From: JACPLA01 sp035291905
GTDB lineage: Bacteria > Bacteroidota > Ignavibacteria > UBA10030
NCBI GenBank assembly: GCA_035291905.1
Contig: DATDRF010000103.1
Span: 29,179 to 93,178 of the forward strand
Direction of reading: 5' to 3'
Length of the DNA stretch: 64,000 nt
Made by a program: the position numbers and the translations under genes. Below are positions 9,995 to 17,445 of this stretch, piece after piece (the stretch's first letter is position 1; the number at the start of each line of letters is the position of its first letter). Under the pieces are notes generated by a model, which did not search any database, was not told the DNA's origin, and worked only from the letters and a program-made list of their open reading frames with translations.

Positions 9995-10720
9995 ATGCCG
10001 AATCGGCTTTCCACCCGCCCCGCAAAGCTCCCTCGGGACGACAATCAACGGTCAAAAAAAGAACTTCTCAAAGAACTGAGAATGCTTCGCCGTCAGTACG
10101 TGAACTTGAAAATCCTCAAGTATGAGCACGACAAAGCTCTTGCAGCGCTGAAGGAAAGCCAGGAGAAGTATCGCAGAATTGTCGAAAGTGCGAGCGACAT
10201 CATCTACCGAACAGATGAGCGCGGGTATTTCACGTACGCCAATCATGCTGCAGTTCGGATCATCGGGTATCCGATCAAGGAGATTTTGGGCAGGAATTAC
10301 ATGGAGCTCCTCCGCCCGGATTATCGTAAGAAAGCGTATCGTCACTACACGATGCAAACAGAACAGCGGATCCCGAGCACCTACTTCGAATTCCCCGCCG
10401 TGTCAAATGAGGGTGAGACTGTTTGGCTTGGACAGAACGTTCAGCTGATCATGCAAGGGAAGAAGATCGTCGAACTGCAGGCGGTCGCAAGGGATATCAC
10501 TGAGGTCAAACGCGCGGAGGAAGAAAGAGCTCGTTTGGAGGTTCAGCTTCGCCAGTCCCAGAAAATGGAATCGATCGGGAGGCTTGCCGGCGGCATAGCT
10601 CACGATTTCAACAACATCCTGGGAATTATTCTCGCCCATGTCAGTCTCCTGGAGCGTTCCGATCTTCCTGCCGAACAAAAGTCTTCAAGTATCGAAGCCT
10701 TGAACAGGACAGTCGGATGA
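9995..10720 (+). CDS. PAS sensor hybrid histidine kinase, N-terminal part (interrupted by in-frame TGA)
   Basis: First part of a cytoplasmic sensor kinase. A short basic/coiled N-terminus is followed by a PAS domain (about residues 50-180: IVESASDIIYRTDERGYFTYAN, then a PAC-like tail with QAVARDITEVKRAEEE). Next comes the dimerisation/phospho-acceptor helix with the H-box GGIAHDFNNILG (His near residue 203). The frame ends at TGA 10718-10720, but the same frame continues as the ATPase domain. Alone this piece has the His but no kinase domain, so it is probably a broken gene, a sequencing error, or a read-through product. Confidence 0.85.
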   Translation: MPNRLSTRPAKLPRDDNQRSKKELLKELRMLRRQYVNLKILKYEHDKALAALKESQEKYRRIVESASDIIYRTDERGYFTYANHAAVRIIGYPIKEILGRNYMELLRPDYRKKAYRHYTMQTEQRIPSTYFEFPAVSNEGETVWLGQNVQLIMQGKKIVELQAVARDITEVKRAEEERARLEVQLRQSQKMESIGRLAGGIAHDFNNILGIILAHVSLLERSDLPAEQKSSSIEALNRTVG

Positions 10721-10729
10721 GCCAAGGGA

Positions 10730-11683
10730 ATGGTCGGTGAACTCCTGACCCTGGCGCGAAAGAGCGAACCATCATTGGAGTATCTGGATGTCGAAAAGGC
10801 AATTCGGGAATTTGCCCCGGTCATCGAGGGGACATTCCCGCGGTCGATTTCATTGTCGATTCGATGTACGCGGGGATTGCCCGGCATCGACGCCGATCCG
10901 AACCAATTTCACCAGCTTCTCCTCAATCTGTTTGTGAACGCGCGCGATGCCATGCCCAATGGGGGGAAGATCGAGGTGACAACCGAACAATATTTCGGCG
11001 AGTCTGTGCGGATGATATTTCGGGAAGCGGAAGAAACGCCGTACGTCGGGATCAGGGTGAAAGACACGGGCATCGGAATGGACGAGTCCACGAGGGTGCG
11101 TATCTTCGAGCCGTTCTTCTCTACAAAGCCGCAGGGAAGAGGAACGGGCCTTGGGTTGGCTGTGGCATACGGAATCATCAAGAGTCACCGTGGATTTGTC
11201 GATGTGGAAAGCAACCCGGGAAAAGGATCGACGTTCTTCTTGTTTTTTCCGAAGGGGGTCCGCACTCCAAGGGCGGCTGCGCCCGTGCGGAAACAGGCAA
11301 CTACCCCCGGTGGGAATGAGACGATTCTCTTTGTCGAGGATGAAGATCTCCTCCGTGAAGTCATATCGAAGATACTGAAAGAAAAGGGGTACACGGTCCT
11401 TGAGGCAGTGGACGGAATAGGGGCGGTCGATGTATTCATGAAGAATCATAAGCAGATTGACCTTGTGCTTTCCGACTTCGGATTACCGAAACTCGGCGGA
11501 TGGGAAGCGTGCATTACGATGAAGGAAATCAAACCTGAGGTGCGGGTCATTCTGGCGAGCGGCTTTATTGAGCCGGCAGTCAGGAATGAAATGGCAATAG
11601 CGGGAATCACAACGTTCGTCCAGAAGCCTTACGTCCCTGACGAGGTTCTGCAAAACATCAGGGAATTGATGAAAAAGGGATGA
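10730..11683 (+). CDS. Hybrid histidine kinase, C-terminal part (HATPase plus receiver), same frame as the preceding piece
   Basis: Continuation of the kinase after the in-frame TGA. It holds the end of the dimerisation helix (MVGELLTLARKSEP), the HATPase with N-box LLNLFVNARDAMPNGG, G1 VKDTGIGMD, F-box and G2 GRGTGLGLAVAYGI. A receiver domain follows from about residue 200, with acidic pair EDED, phospho-acceptor Asp in LVLSDFGLPKLGG and Lys in VQKPYV. ATG 10730 is the first possible start after the stop, with no good ribosome site. All motifs are intact, so decay, if real, is very recent. The stop is immediately followed by the target duplication of a miniature element. Confidence 0.85.
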   Translation: MVGELLTLARKSEPSLEYLDVEKAIREFAPVIEGTFPRSISLSIRCTRGLPGIDADPNQFHQLLLNLFVNARDAMPNGGKIEVTTEQYFGESVRMIFREAEETPYVGIRVKDTGIGMDESTRVRIFEPFFSTKPQGRGTGLGLAVAYGIIKSHRGFVDVESNPGKGSTFFLFFPKGVRTPRAAAPVRKQATTPGGNETILFVEDEDLLREVISKILKEKGYTVLEAVDGIGAVDVFMKNHKQIDLVLSDFGLPKLGGWEACITMKEIKPEVRVILASGFIEPAVRNEMAIAGITTFVQKPYVPDEVLQNIRELMKKG

Positions 11684-11691
11684 CGTTTTCT

Positions 11692-11885
11692 GGTAGTGGG
11701 TCAGTTTGATGTAATCTTCAACGCGAAGGCGCAGAGGTCGCAGCCGACCATTCCGCCATATTGAAATGGTGAATTGATCACTTCGGCAGGCAGGTCTGCG
11801 TCCTCCCCGCCTGCCTCAAAGATCTTATTGAGGCGGGCAGGCGCGACTCTGCGTTGTAGTCTAGTATTGAAACTGACCCACTACC
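11692..11885. mobile_element. Miniature inverted-repeat element, copy 1 (194 bp), with 8-bp target duplication
   Basis: Non-coding element with perfect 16-bp terminal inverted repeats: GGTAGTGGGTCAGTTT at 11692-11707 and its exact complement at 11870-11885. It is flanked by the exact direct repeat CGTTTTCT (11684-11691 and 11886-11893), the signature of transposition with 8-bp duplication. Subterminal sequences are also partly complementary, so the whole element can fold into a long hairpin. It shares a 26-base core (11779-11804) and a 21-base segment (11843-11863) with copy 2 at 29220-29376. There is no transposase, so mobility would depend on one elsewhere. Family unassigned; 8-bp duplications occur in IS66- and IS1595-type elements among others. 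Confidence 0.88.
11805..11842. repeat. GC-rich hairpin nested inside miniature element copy 1
   Basis: A stretch of about 38 bases present in copy 1 and absent from the matching place in copy 2. It contains GCCTGCCTCAA and TTGAGGCGGGC as near-complementary arms. It accounts for the length difference between the copies and looks like a second small palindromic insert. Confidence 0.6.
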
Positions 11886-11996
11886 CGTTTTCTTGAAGTC
11901 AGGGTGAAAGTTTTGTATTTTCCATTATTGCACGCGCCCGTACCCGCCAACATCACCCACGAACGCTTTTTTTGTGAGTGGCAGTGATTTTTGAGC

Positions 11997-12016
11997 GTCC
12001 CGCCACAAGGCGGGAT
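11997..12016. repeat. Short GC-rich hairpin
   Basis: TCCCGCC-ACAA-GGCGGGA forms a perfect 7-bp stem with a 4-base loop about 30 bases before tRNA-Arg. It has no T-run, so it is not a classical terminator. It resembles the CCGCC/GGCGG hairpin found again at 12162-12176. The rest of the gap 11894-12044 shows only AT-rich sequence that could hold the tRNA promoter. Confidence 0.6.
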
Positions 12017-12044
12017 CTGGACAAGTGCTTCAAAGAATTTCATA

Positions 12045-12118
12045 GCCCCCGTAGCTCAGATGGATAGAGCAGCGGTTTCCTAAACCGCTTGTCGGACGTT
12101 CGAGTCGTCTCGGGGGCA
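12045..12118 (+). tRNA. tRNA-Arg (anticodon CCT)
   Basis: A complete cloverleaf can be drawn. Acceptor GCCCCCG pairs with CGGGGGC (12111-12117); D-arm GCTC/GAGC; anticodon stem GCGGT/ACCGC around loop TTCCTAA, giving anticodon CCT at 12079-12081. The T-arm is GGACG-TTCGAGT-CGTCT with one G-T pair, and the discriminator is A. The CCA end is not encoded. Reads AGG codons. Confidence 0.96.
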
Positions 12119-12120
12119 CA

Positions 12121-12194
12121 ATCGGTTTCACCGTTGTCGGACGTTCTCAGCCGTAGGCTGATCCGCCTTTGGCGGAGAGTCGTCTCGGGGGCAC
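12121..12194 (+). pseudogene. Broken duplicate of the 3' half of tRNA-Arg with a 30-base double-hairpin insert
   Basis: Starts three bases after the tRNA-Arg discriminator. It repeats the tRNA from the anticodon arm (CGGTTTC...ACCG, with about four loop bases lost) through TTGTCGGACGTTC (12134-12146) and then GAGTCGTCTCGGGGGCAC (12177-12194). Between these, exactly at the T-loop position TTC^GAG, lie 30 extra bases. They form two perfect adjacent hairpins, TCAGCC-GTA-GGCTGA and TCCGCC-TTT-GGCGGA. It cannot fold as a tRNA. Either a decayed tandem duplication or the scar of a small element that targets tRNA T-loops. Confidence 0.8.
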
Positions 12195-12349
12195 TATCTC
12201 CCGGGAATTTTGTGGGATTCGGAGTGATTTGGATTTGCTTCCCTCATTGACTTTTTGGGGAAAAAGCGCAACTATGAAAAACATGTTTTCGGCCCCTCCC
12301 GCCGCAAGACTTCTCCACTGAGATCTCACTACTGGAACGGAGAGTTGTT

Positions 12350-13990
12350 GTGGATTCATCCCAAGCACTGAATGCCCTTCACTTCGGAAGAGTAGACGCA
12401 GAAACCGATTACCGGCTCAGCCAATGCTTCGTTGGGACAGAGATGCTTCGTCAGGCCCTGCTTCCCCAACATTCGCTCTTCATCGGCCCCAAGGGATCAG
12501 GGAAGAGCGCCCTCTTCAGACTTCTCTGCGATGACCTCGGTCCATGGAAATCGCTCCTGCCCAAGGGATATGAGATCATCTACAGAATCCCGGCCACCGG
12601 ACTCCAGAGTGAGAAATACCTCTCGGGAGTCGACCTTGACGAGTTGAGCCCCCAGACGGCAAACGATTTTCGGTCTTTCTGGCTCCTGTATATCGGCCTC
12701 AAGACTGCGACGACCCTGGTGGAAGACCAGCGGATGCAGCATCTTGCGTCACATGCAGAGAATAGTCGGATCAGGGAACAATACGCATCGTTGTCGCGTA
12801 TTGTGAGAACGCTCGGTCTCGTCGAAGCGGCAAATTCCGTGGAAAAGATCAAACAGAAGATCGACAGTCTGATCGAATCCCCCGAGAATTCTCTGCCAAT
12901 TTCGGGAGAAGTGGGGAAACGGCTGTCGGTGAGTTTCCGCAACCGCACCGGGATCGCCATTATCACGCTGCTCGATATCATCGACGGCCTCCTGCAGGAA
13001 ACAAAATGCCTTTCCTGGATCCTTCTCGACAAGCTGGATCTCCTCTTCTTTGATGACATCACCAAACTGCGGACATCGATAGCCGGTTTGGTGCAGCTTC
13101 TTGTGGAATACAGCGACCGGTTCAAGAACATCCATTTCAAAGTCTTTCTCCGAAGGGATATTTATAAGCAGCTGCGGATTGTCAACAAATCTCATCTTGT
13201 CAGTTACACCCATGACATGAGATGGCGAGGGCCGTGGCTGATCAAGCTGTTGGTCGCGCGTGCGGTTTCCGACGAGCGTGTGCAAAAACACTGCGAGTCA
13301 ATTGTGGGTGAACAAGTCGATGTCGGAAAGGTCATCAACGGCACCGACGAACTTGTCTTGAAGGTGTTTTATTCGATTTTCGAGGAGCGAATGGGGATCA
13401 TCAAGCGGGAAGGATTCGGCCCGCACACGCACGAGTGGATTCTGAAGAGGCTGGTCGACGGACTTGGAATGAGCTTCCCGAGAGAGATTATCCATCTTGG
13501 GAACGTCGCTGTTCAGAGACAACGTGAGATTATCCGGAGAGAGGGCCTCTCGGAGCGGAGCAAGCTGGTTGGGGGGAGAGCTCTGCGCAAGGCATTCGAT
13601 GCGGTGTCTGCGTACCGTTGTGACACCTACCTCAACTCGGAGTTTCCTCACCTCGCCGGGCACATCGATGCCTTCCGCGGAAAAGAGGTATCGACGTTCG
13701 AGCGCGACGAATTGTATCGCGCCTTTGAAGAGTTACAGCCCAGCGGCGACGACGCAATCAGAGCTGTTCACGACGTAGGGCTCATTACTCCGATAGGAAA
13801 GAACGTCGATTCAGCGCTCAAGTTTGAGGTCCCTCTGCTGTACCGAAGTGGGCTCGGTATTGTTGAACGCAAGCTGAAGAAACGAAATCGGAAAGTTCGT
13901 TCGATGGAAGAGAAGAAGCCGCAGCAATCGGAATACTCCAAGCCTGAGAAGAACGAACAGGAAGAAATGAACATCCCGCTTTCTCTCTGA
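12350..13990 (+). CDS. P-loop ATPase of Sll1717-like type, function unknown
   Basis: 546-residue protein with a Walker A motif GPKGSGKSAL at about residues 46-55 and a Walker B-like hydrophobic strand WILLDKLDLLFF near residue 223. A conserved helical region follows (VFLRRDIYKQL; DMRWRGPWLIKLLV), and the C-terminus is basic and charged. This order recalls the Sll1717-family P-loop ATPases and STAND-type NTPases, some of which are linked to phage defence. Start GTG 12350 has CGGAGAG about six bases upstream. It stands alone next to a tRNA with a duplicated 3' end and ends in a tandem terminator, so an acquired accessory gene is plausible. No partner nuclease, toxin or integrase is adjacent; function inferred only. 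Confidence 0.6.
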   Translation: MDSSQALNALHFGRVDAETDYRLSQCFVGTEMLRQALLPQHSLFIGPKGSGKSALFRLLCDDLGPWKSLLPKGYEIIYRIPATGLQSEKYLSGVDLDELSPQTANDFRSFWLLYIGLKTATTLVEDQRMQHLASHAENSRIREQYASLSRIVRTLGLVEAANSVEKIKQKIDSLIESPENSLPISGEVGKRLSVSFRNRTGIAIITLLDIIDGLLQETKCLSWILLDKLDLLFFDDITKLRTSIAGLVQLLVEYSDRFKNIHFKVFLRRDIYKQLRIVNKSHLVSYTHDMRWRGPWLIKLLVARAVSDERVQKHCESIVGEQVDVGKVINGTDELVLKVFYSIFEERMGIIKREGFGPHTHEWILKRLVDGLGMSFPREIIHLGNVAVQRQREIIRREGLSERSKLVGGRALRKAFDAVSAYRCDTYLNSEFPHLAGHIDAFRGKEVSTFERDELYRAFEELQPSGDDAIRAVHDVGLITPIGKNVDSALKFEVPLLYRSGLGIVERKLKKRNRKVRSMEEKKPQQSEYSKPEKNEQEEMNIPLSL

Positions 13991-14007
13991 CCCCCCCCCC
14001 TAAAAAA

Positions 14008-14040
14008 TAAACCGACTGATTTTGTCAGTCGGTTTTTTTA
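14008..14040 (+). terminator. Intrinsic terminator of the P-loop ATPase gene
   Basis: AACCGACTGA and TCAGTCGGTT make a 10-bp stem with a TTTTG loop, followed by seven Ts. It lies 18 bases after the stop, right behind a run of ten Cs (13991-14000). Confidence 0.92.
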
Positions 14041-14064
14041 CTGGTTGGGAGGAACCAGTTTTTG
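14040..14064 (+). terminator. Second, tandem terminator-like hairpin
   Basis: ACTGGTT-GGGAGG-AACCAGT then TTTT. It directly abuts the first terminator, giving a double stop between the ATPase gene and proS. Confidence 0.65.
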
Positions 14065-14211
14065 AACCCGCCGAAGCGAGCTCAAACTCACTACCCAAGA
14101 TAGAAGATTGCCTCGATCAAGCTGTGACAAAAGTCACCAGAGACGGGTTGCCGGAAAAATCCTTTCGCTCACGTGTCCGCAGTAGATAGTCCTAGGGAGG
14201 AAACGGTTTCC

Positions 14212-14239
14212 TTGATTTCGAAGAGAAGTTTGGTACATT
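14212..14239 (+). promoter_or_regulatory. Candidate sigma-70-type promoter of proS
   Basis: TTGATT (14212-14217) and TACATT (14234-14239) with a 16-base spacer, 43 bases before the proS ATG and after a double terminator. The rest of the 14065-14211 gap shows nothing I recognise; no T-box. Confidence 0.5.
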
Positions 14240-14281
14240 GGACTGCTGCCAAGAGAATTCCACATCAACGCTTTAGGGCCC

Positions 14282-15979
14282 ATGCGTCTATCAAAGAGCT
14301 TCGTTCCCACCCAAAAAGAGATACCTGCCGATGCCAGCATAGCCAGCCATCAACTGATGCTCAGGGCAGGGCTTATGCGTCAACTGACCGCCGGGGTCTA
14401 CGCCTATCTTCCCCTTGGCTATCGTGCCATGATGAAGGCCATGAACATCCTGCGGGAGGAAATGAACCGGATAGGGGGGCAGGAATTCCATTTCCCGGCT
14501 CTCAATCCCGAAAGCCTCTGGATCCAAACAAAGCGAAGAAACATCCCCAATCTCATCCTGAGCATCAAAGAGAGAGACCTTGTGTTGGCCCCCACCCACG
14601 AGGAGGTGGTAGGCTGGCTCGCGGCAATGCATATCCAGTCTTACAAGGATCTCCCTCAGATCTGGTACCAGATCCAAACCAAGTTTCGTAATGAGCCCAG
14701 ACCGCGCTCCGGAGTCCTTCGCGGAAGGCAGTTCATCATGAAGGATTCCTACAGCCTCGATTCGTCTCCGGAGGGATTGGACCTTAGCTATGAAGCGCAT
14801 GCAGAAGCATACAAGAAAACCTTCACGCGCTGTGGCCTCAAATTTTTTGTCGTAGGCGCCTCGAGCGGTGCAATGGGAGGAACCGGCTCACAGGAATTCA
14901 TGATCGAGTCTGAAGACGGAGAGGACACGGTGGTCCTCTGCGGCAGATGCGAATATGCGGCAAACCTCGAAGTCGCGCGATCGAATATCAAAGAAGTAGG
15001 TCGATCTTCAGGCTCCGAAGCCATCAAAGAAATACATACGCCCAATGTTCGCACGATCGATGACCTCGCATCGTTTCTCCACATGGATCATGAGCACCTT
15101 GCCAAATCGGTCGTCGTGAGGCACAACGATACCCCCGTTCTTGCGCTCATGGCCGGAAATGATCAGCTGAATGAATCGAAGCTCCTGGCTGCCCTTGGGG
15201 GAGGCGAAGTGAAAGCGATTCAACCTGATGAACTGAAGGCCCTGACGGGTGCGGACGGCGGCTCCATTGGGCCAATTGGGCTGAAGGGATTCAGAATCAT
15301 TGCTGACAAAAGACTGGAAGGAGCAAACGGCCTTGTAAGCGGGGCCAATAGGAACGACTACCATCTGGCCAACATCGATTTTCAGCGCGATGCGAGGCCG
15401 GACGGGTATTTCGATCTGAGGACGGTCGAATCAGGAGAGCCGTGCCCGCAATGCGGTTCTGTGCTGAAGGTGACGCACGCGATTGAGATCGGACATATCT
15501 TCAAGCTGGGGACGAAGTACTCGGAAGCTCTGGGAGCGACATTCCTCAATGAAAACGGCGCTTCAAAACCGATAGTGATGGGAAGCTACGGGATCGGGGT
15601 CGAACGGATCATCGCCACGCACATTGAACAGAGCCACGACAAAGACGGAATTATTTGGAACAAGGCCCTCACGCCCTTCGATGTTCATATCATTGCAGCG
15701 AGCATGAACAACAAGGACGCCGTCCTCATTTCCAACAAACTCTACAAGTCTCTGACGGAGGAGGGGATCGAAGCGATCTTTGACGAGCGTCCCAATGTCA
15801 CGGCGGGATTCAAATTCAAAGATGCGGATCTGTTGGGGATTCCCCTTCAACTCATCGTCGGAGAAAAAGGGCTGCGCAACAATAAGGTCGAAATAAAGAA
15901 ACGACGTTCGGGAGAACGAATTCTCGTCGCGATCGATGAGGCGGCTGAAATCGTGAAGAAGCTTCTTGAATCGGAATGA
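14282..15979 (+). CDS. proS: Prolyl-tRNA synthetase, bacterial type with editing domain
   Basis: Class II aminoacyl-tRNA synthetase charging tRNA-Pro. 565 residues is the length of the bacterial form. The catalytic core has motif 2 in IWYQIQTKFRNEPRPRSGVLRGRQFIMKDSYS. An inserted YbaK-like Cys-tRNA-Pro/Ala-tRNA-Pro editing domain spans about 220-390 (LAKSVVVRH; GANRNDYHLANID). Motif 3 follows (MGSYGIGVERI), then an anticodon-binding domain from about 465. There is no clear Shine-Dalgarno before ATG 14282, but the N-terminus (RLSKSFVPTQKEIPADA) fits the family exactly. Confidence 0.97.
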   Translation: MRLSKSFVPTQKEIPADASIASHQLMLRAGLMRQLTAGVYAYLPLGYRAMMKAMNILREEMNRIGGQEFHFPALNPESLWIQTKRRNIPNLILSIKERDLVLAPTHEEVVGWLAAMHIQSYKDLPQIWYQIQTKFRNEPRPRSGVLRGRQFIMKDSYSLDSSPEGLDLSYEAHAEAYKKTFTRCGLKFFVVGASSGAMGGTGSQEFMIESEDGEDTVVLCGRCEYAANLEVARSNIKEVGRSSGSEAIKEIHTPNVRTIDDLASFLHMDHEHLAKSVVVRHNDTPVLALMAGNDQLNESKLLAALGGGEVKAIQPDELKALTGADGGSIGPIGLKGFRIIADKRLEGANGLVSGANRNDYHLANIDFQRDARPDGYFDLRTVESGEPCPQCGSVLKVTHAIEIGHIFKLGTKYSEALGATFLNENGASKPIVMGSYGIGVERIIATHIEQSHDKDGIIWNKALTPFDVHIIAASMNNKDAVLISNKLYKSLTEEGIEAIFDERPNVTAGFKFKDADLLGIPLQLIVGEKGLRNNKVEIKKRRSGERILVAIDEAAEIVKKLLESE

Positions 15980-15982
15980 ACC

Positions 15983-17428
15983 ATGTCTCAAACAGGAACC
16001 TTGGTAAACGAAGCTCACCCTTTATTCATCGGCGGTGAATGGAGGATCACGGGCATTCAATCTGCTGAGGCCCAGATGAAAGTCGGCGACAGGGGAACAA
16101 CGTATTCTCTCGCCGGCCCCAAAGAGGCGGACGAAGCTGTCAGAAGGGCACTCGAAGGATGGGCCGATGTGCGGGAGCTTTCAAGTTTTGACAAGTCGGA
16201 GATTCTCTTGCGGATCTCCGAAGGGATTCAGGCAAAAAGAGAGAGCCTGGCCGGGCTCGTCACGGAAGAGGTCGGGAAATCGATCCAGTTTTCCAGAGTT
16301 GAGGTCGACCGTGCCGTTACCACGTTCCGGCTTGCCTCCGAAGAGGCGAAGCGGATCGGTGGAGAGGTCCTTCCGCTTGACCTTCTCCCTGCTTCATCGG
16401 GACGGTTCGGCTTTGTGAGGAGGTTCCCCGTCGGCCTTGTTCTCGCAATCTGTCCTTTCAATTACCCCATCAATCTGGCGGCACACAAGATCGGTCCTGC
16501 AATTGCTGCAGGGAATGCCGTTCTGTTCAAGCCCGCCCCGCAGGCGCCTGGCAGCGCGATGGAACTCACGAAGATCATCGAAGCGTCGGGTTTCCCGATG
16601 AAGGCGTTCAGCACGTTGCCATGCTCAAACGAGGTTGCGGAGAAACTTGTCACCGATGACCGTATAGCTATGGTTTCCTTTACCGGCAGTGCTGCGGTGG
16701 GATGGAGAATCAAAGGCCTGGCCGGAAAGAAAAAAGTGCTCCTGGAACTGGGTGGGAATGCGGGCGCAATCATCGACGAATCGGCGGATCTTGAGGATGC
16801 GGTCCGAAAGAACGTCATGGGTGCATTCATCTATGCAGGCCAGGTGTGCATCAAGGTCCAGCGGATATTCATCCACGAGAAGATCTTTGACTCGTATGCA
16901 GAGAAATTTGTTGAAGCGGCGAAAGGGATCAAGTGCGGAGACCCTAAGAGCGGTGAGACCGTCGTAGGCCCGTTGATCGATGATGCTGCGGCTGATCGTG
17001 TTGAGCGCTGGATTGCAGACGCCGTAAAAGGTGGCGCAAAGATTTTGACGGGCGGTTCAAGGAAGGGCAGGTTGATCGAGCCCACGGTACTTGTTCACAC
17101 TGCCCGTACCTCTGACGTCTATTGGCATGAAGTCTTTGGCCCTGTTGTGACCCTCCAGCCTTTCAAGAGTTTTGACGAAGCAATCGATCTGGTGAACGAC
17201 TCGCGCTATGGATTGCAGGCGGGAGTGTTCTCAAACAATCATCAAAACATACTCCGGGCTTATCACCGCATCCAGACGGGGGCGGTTATTGTGAATGACA
17301 ATCCCACGTATCGAATCGATCATATGCCTTATGGCGGAACCAAGGATTCCGGGTTCGGGAGAGAAGGGGTAAAATACGCCATCGAAGCGATGACGGAGCC
17401 CAAATTGCTGGTCCTTCGGACCTCGTAG
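15983..17428 (+). CDS. NAD(P)-dependent aldehyde dehydrogenase
   Basis: ALDH superfamily enzyme oxidising an aldehyde to the acid. The Rossmann core has PFNYPINLAAHKIGPAIAAGN (cofactor binding) and FTGSAAVGWRI. The general base Glu is in LLELGGNAGAIIDESADLED and the catalytic Cys in GQVCIKVQRIFIH. C-terminal PYGGTKDSGFGREGVKYA is the usual oligomerisation/substrate segment. It begins four bases after proS, so it is in the same operon. The sequence around the Cys resembles glyceraldehyde-3-phosphate/lactaldehyde-type ALDHs, but substrate is not assignable. Confidence 0.92.
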   Translation: MSQTGTLVNEAHPLFIGGEWRITGIQSAEAQMKVGDRGTTYSLAGPKEADEAVRRALEGWADVRELSSFDKSEILLRISEGIQAKRESLAGLVTEEVGKSIQFSRVEVDRAVTTFRLASEEAKRIGGEVLPLDLLPASSGRFGFVRRFPVGLVLAICPFNYPINLAAHKIGPAIAAGNAVLFKPAPQAPGSAMELTKIIEASGFPMKAFSTLPCSNEVAEKLVTDDRIAMVSFTGSAAVGWRIKGLAGKKKVLLELGGNAGAIIDESADLEDAVRKNVMGAFIYAGQVCIKVQRIFIHEKIFDSYAEKFVEAAKGIKCGDPKSGETVVGPLIDDAAADRVERWIADAVKGGAKILTGGSRKGRLIEPTVLVHTARTSDVYWHEVFGPVVTLQPFKSFDEAIDLVNDSRYGLQAGVFSNNHQNILRAYHRIQTGAVIVNDNPTYRIDHMPYGGTKDSGFGREGVKYAIEAMTEPKLLVLRTS

Positions 17429-17445
17429 TCACATCCGGTTTTTTC

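Noticed and set aside
10718..10720. Selenocysteine reading of the TGA in the histidine kinase
   Set aside because: The family does not have Cys at this place, and I see no SECIS-like hairpin right after the TGA. Arg (CGA) explains the site with one base change.
12045..12194. Integrase attachment site (att) formed by the tRNA-Arg 3' end and its duplicate
   Set aside because: The repeats are only about 75 bases apart, with no integrase gene or cargo between them, and the duplicate contains an insert and a deletion. No further copy was seen after the ATPase gene.
14065..14281. T-box or other riboswitch before proS
   Set aside because: No T-box sequence, specifier loop or terminator is seen between the promoter and ATG, and the leader would be only about 36 bases.
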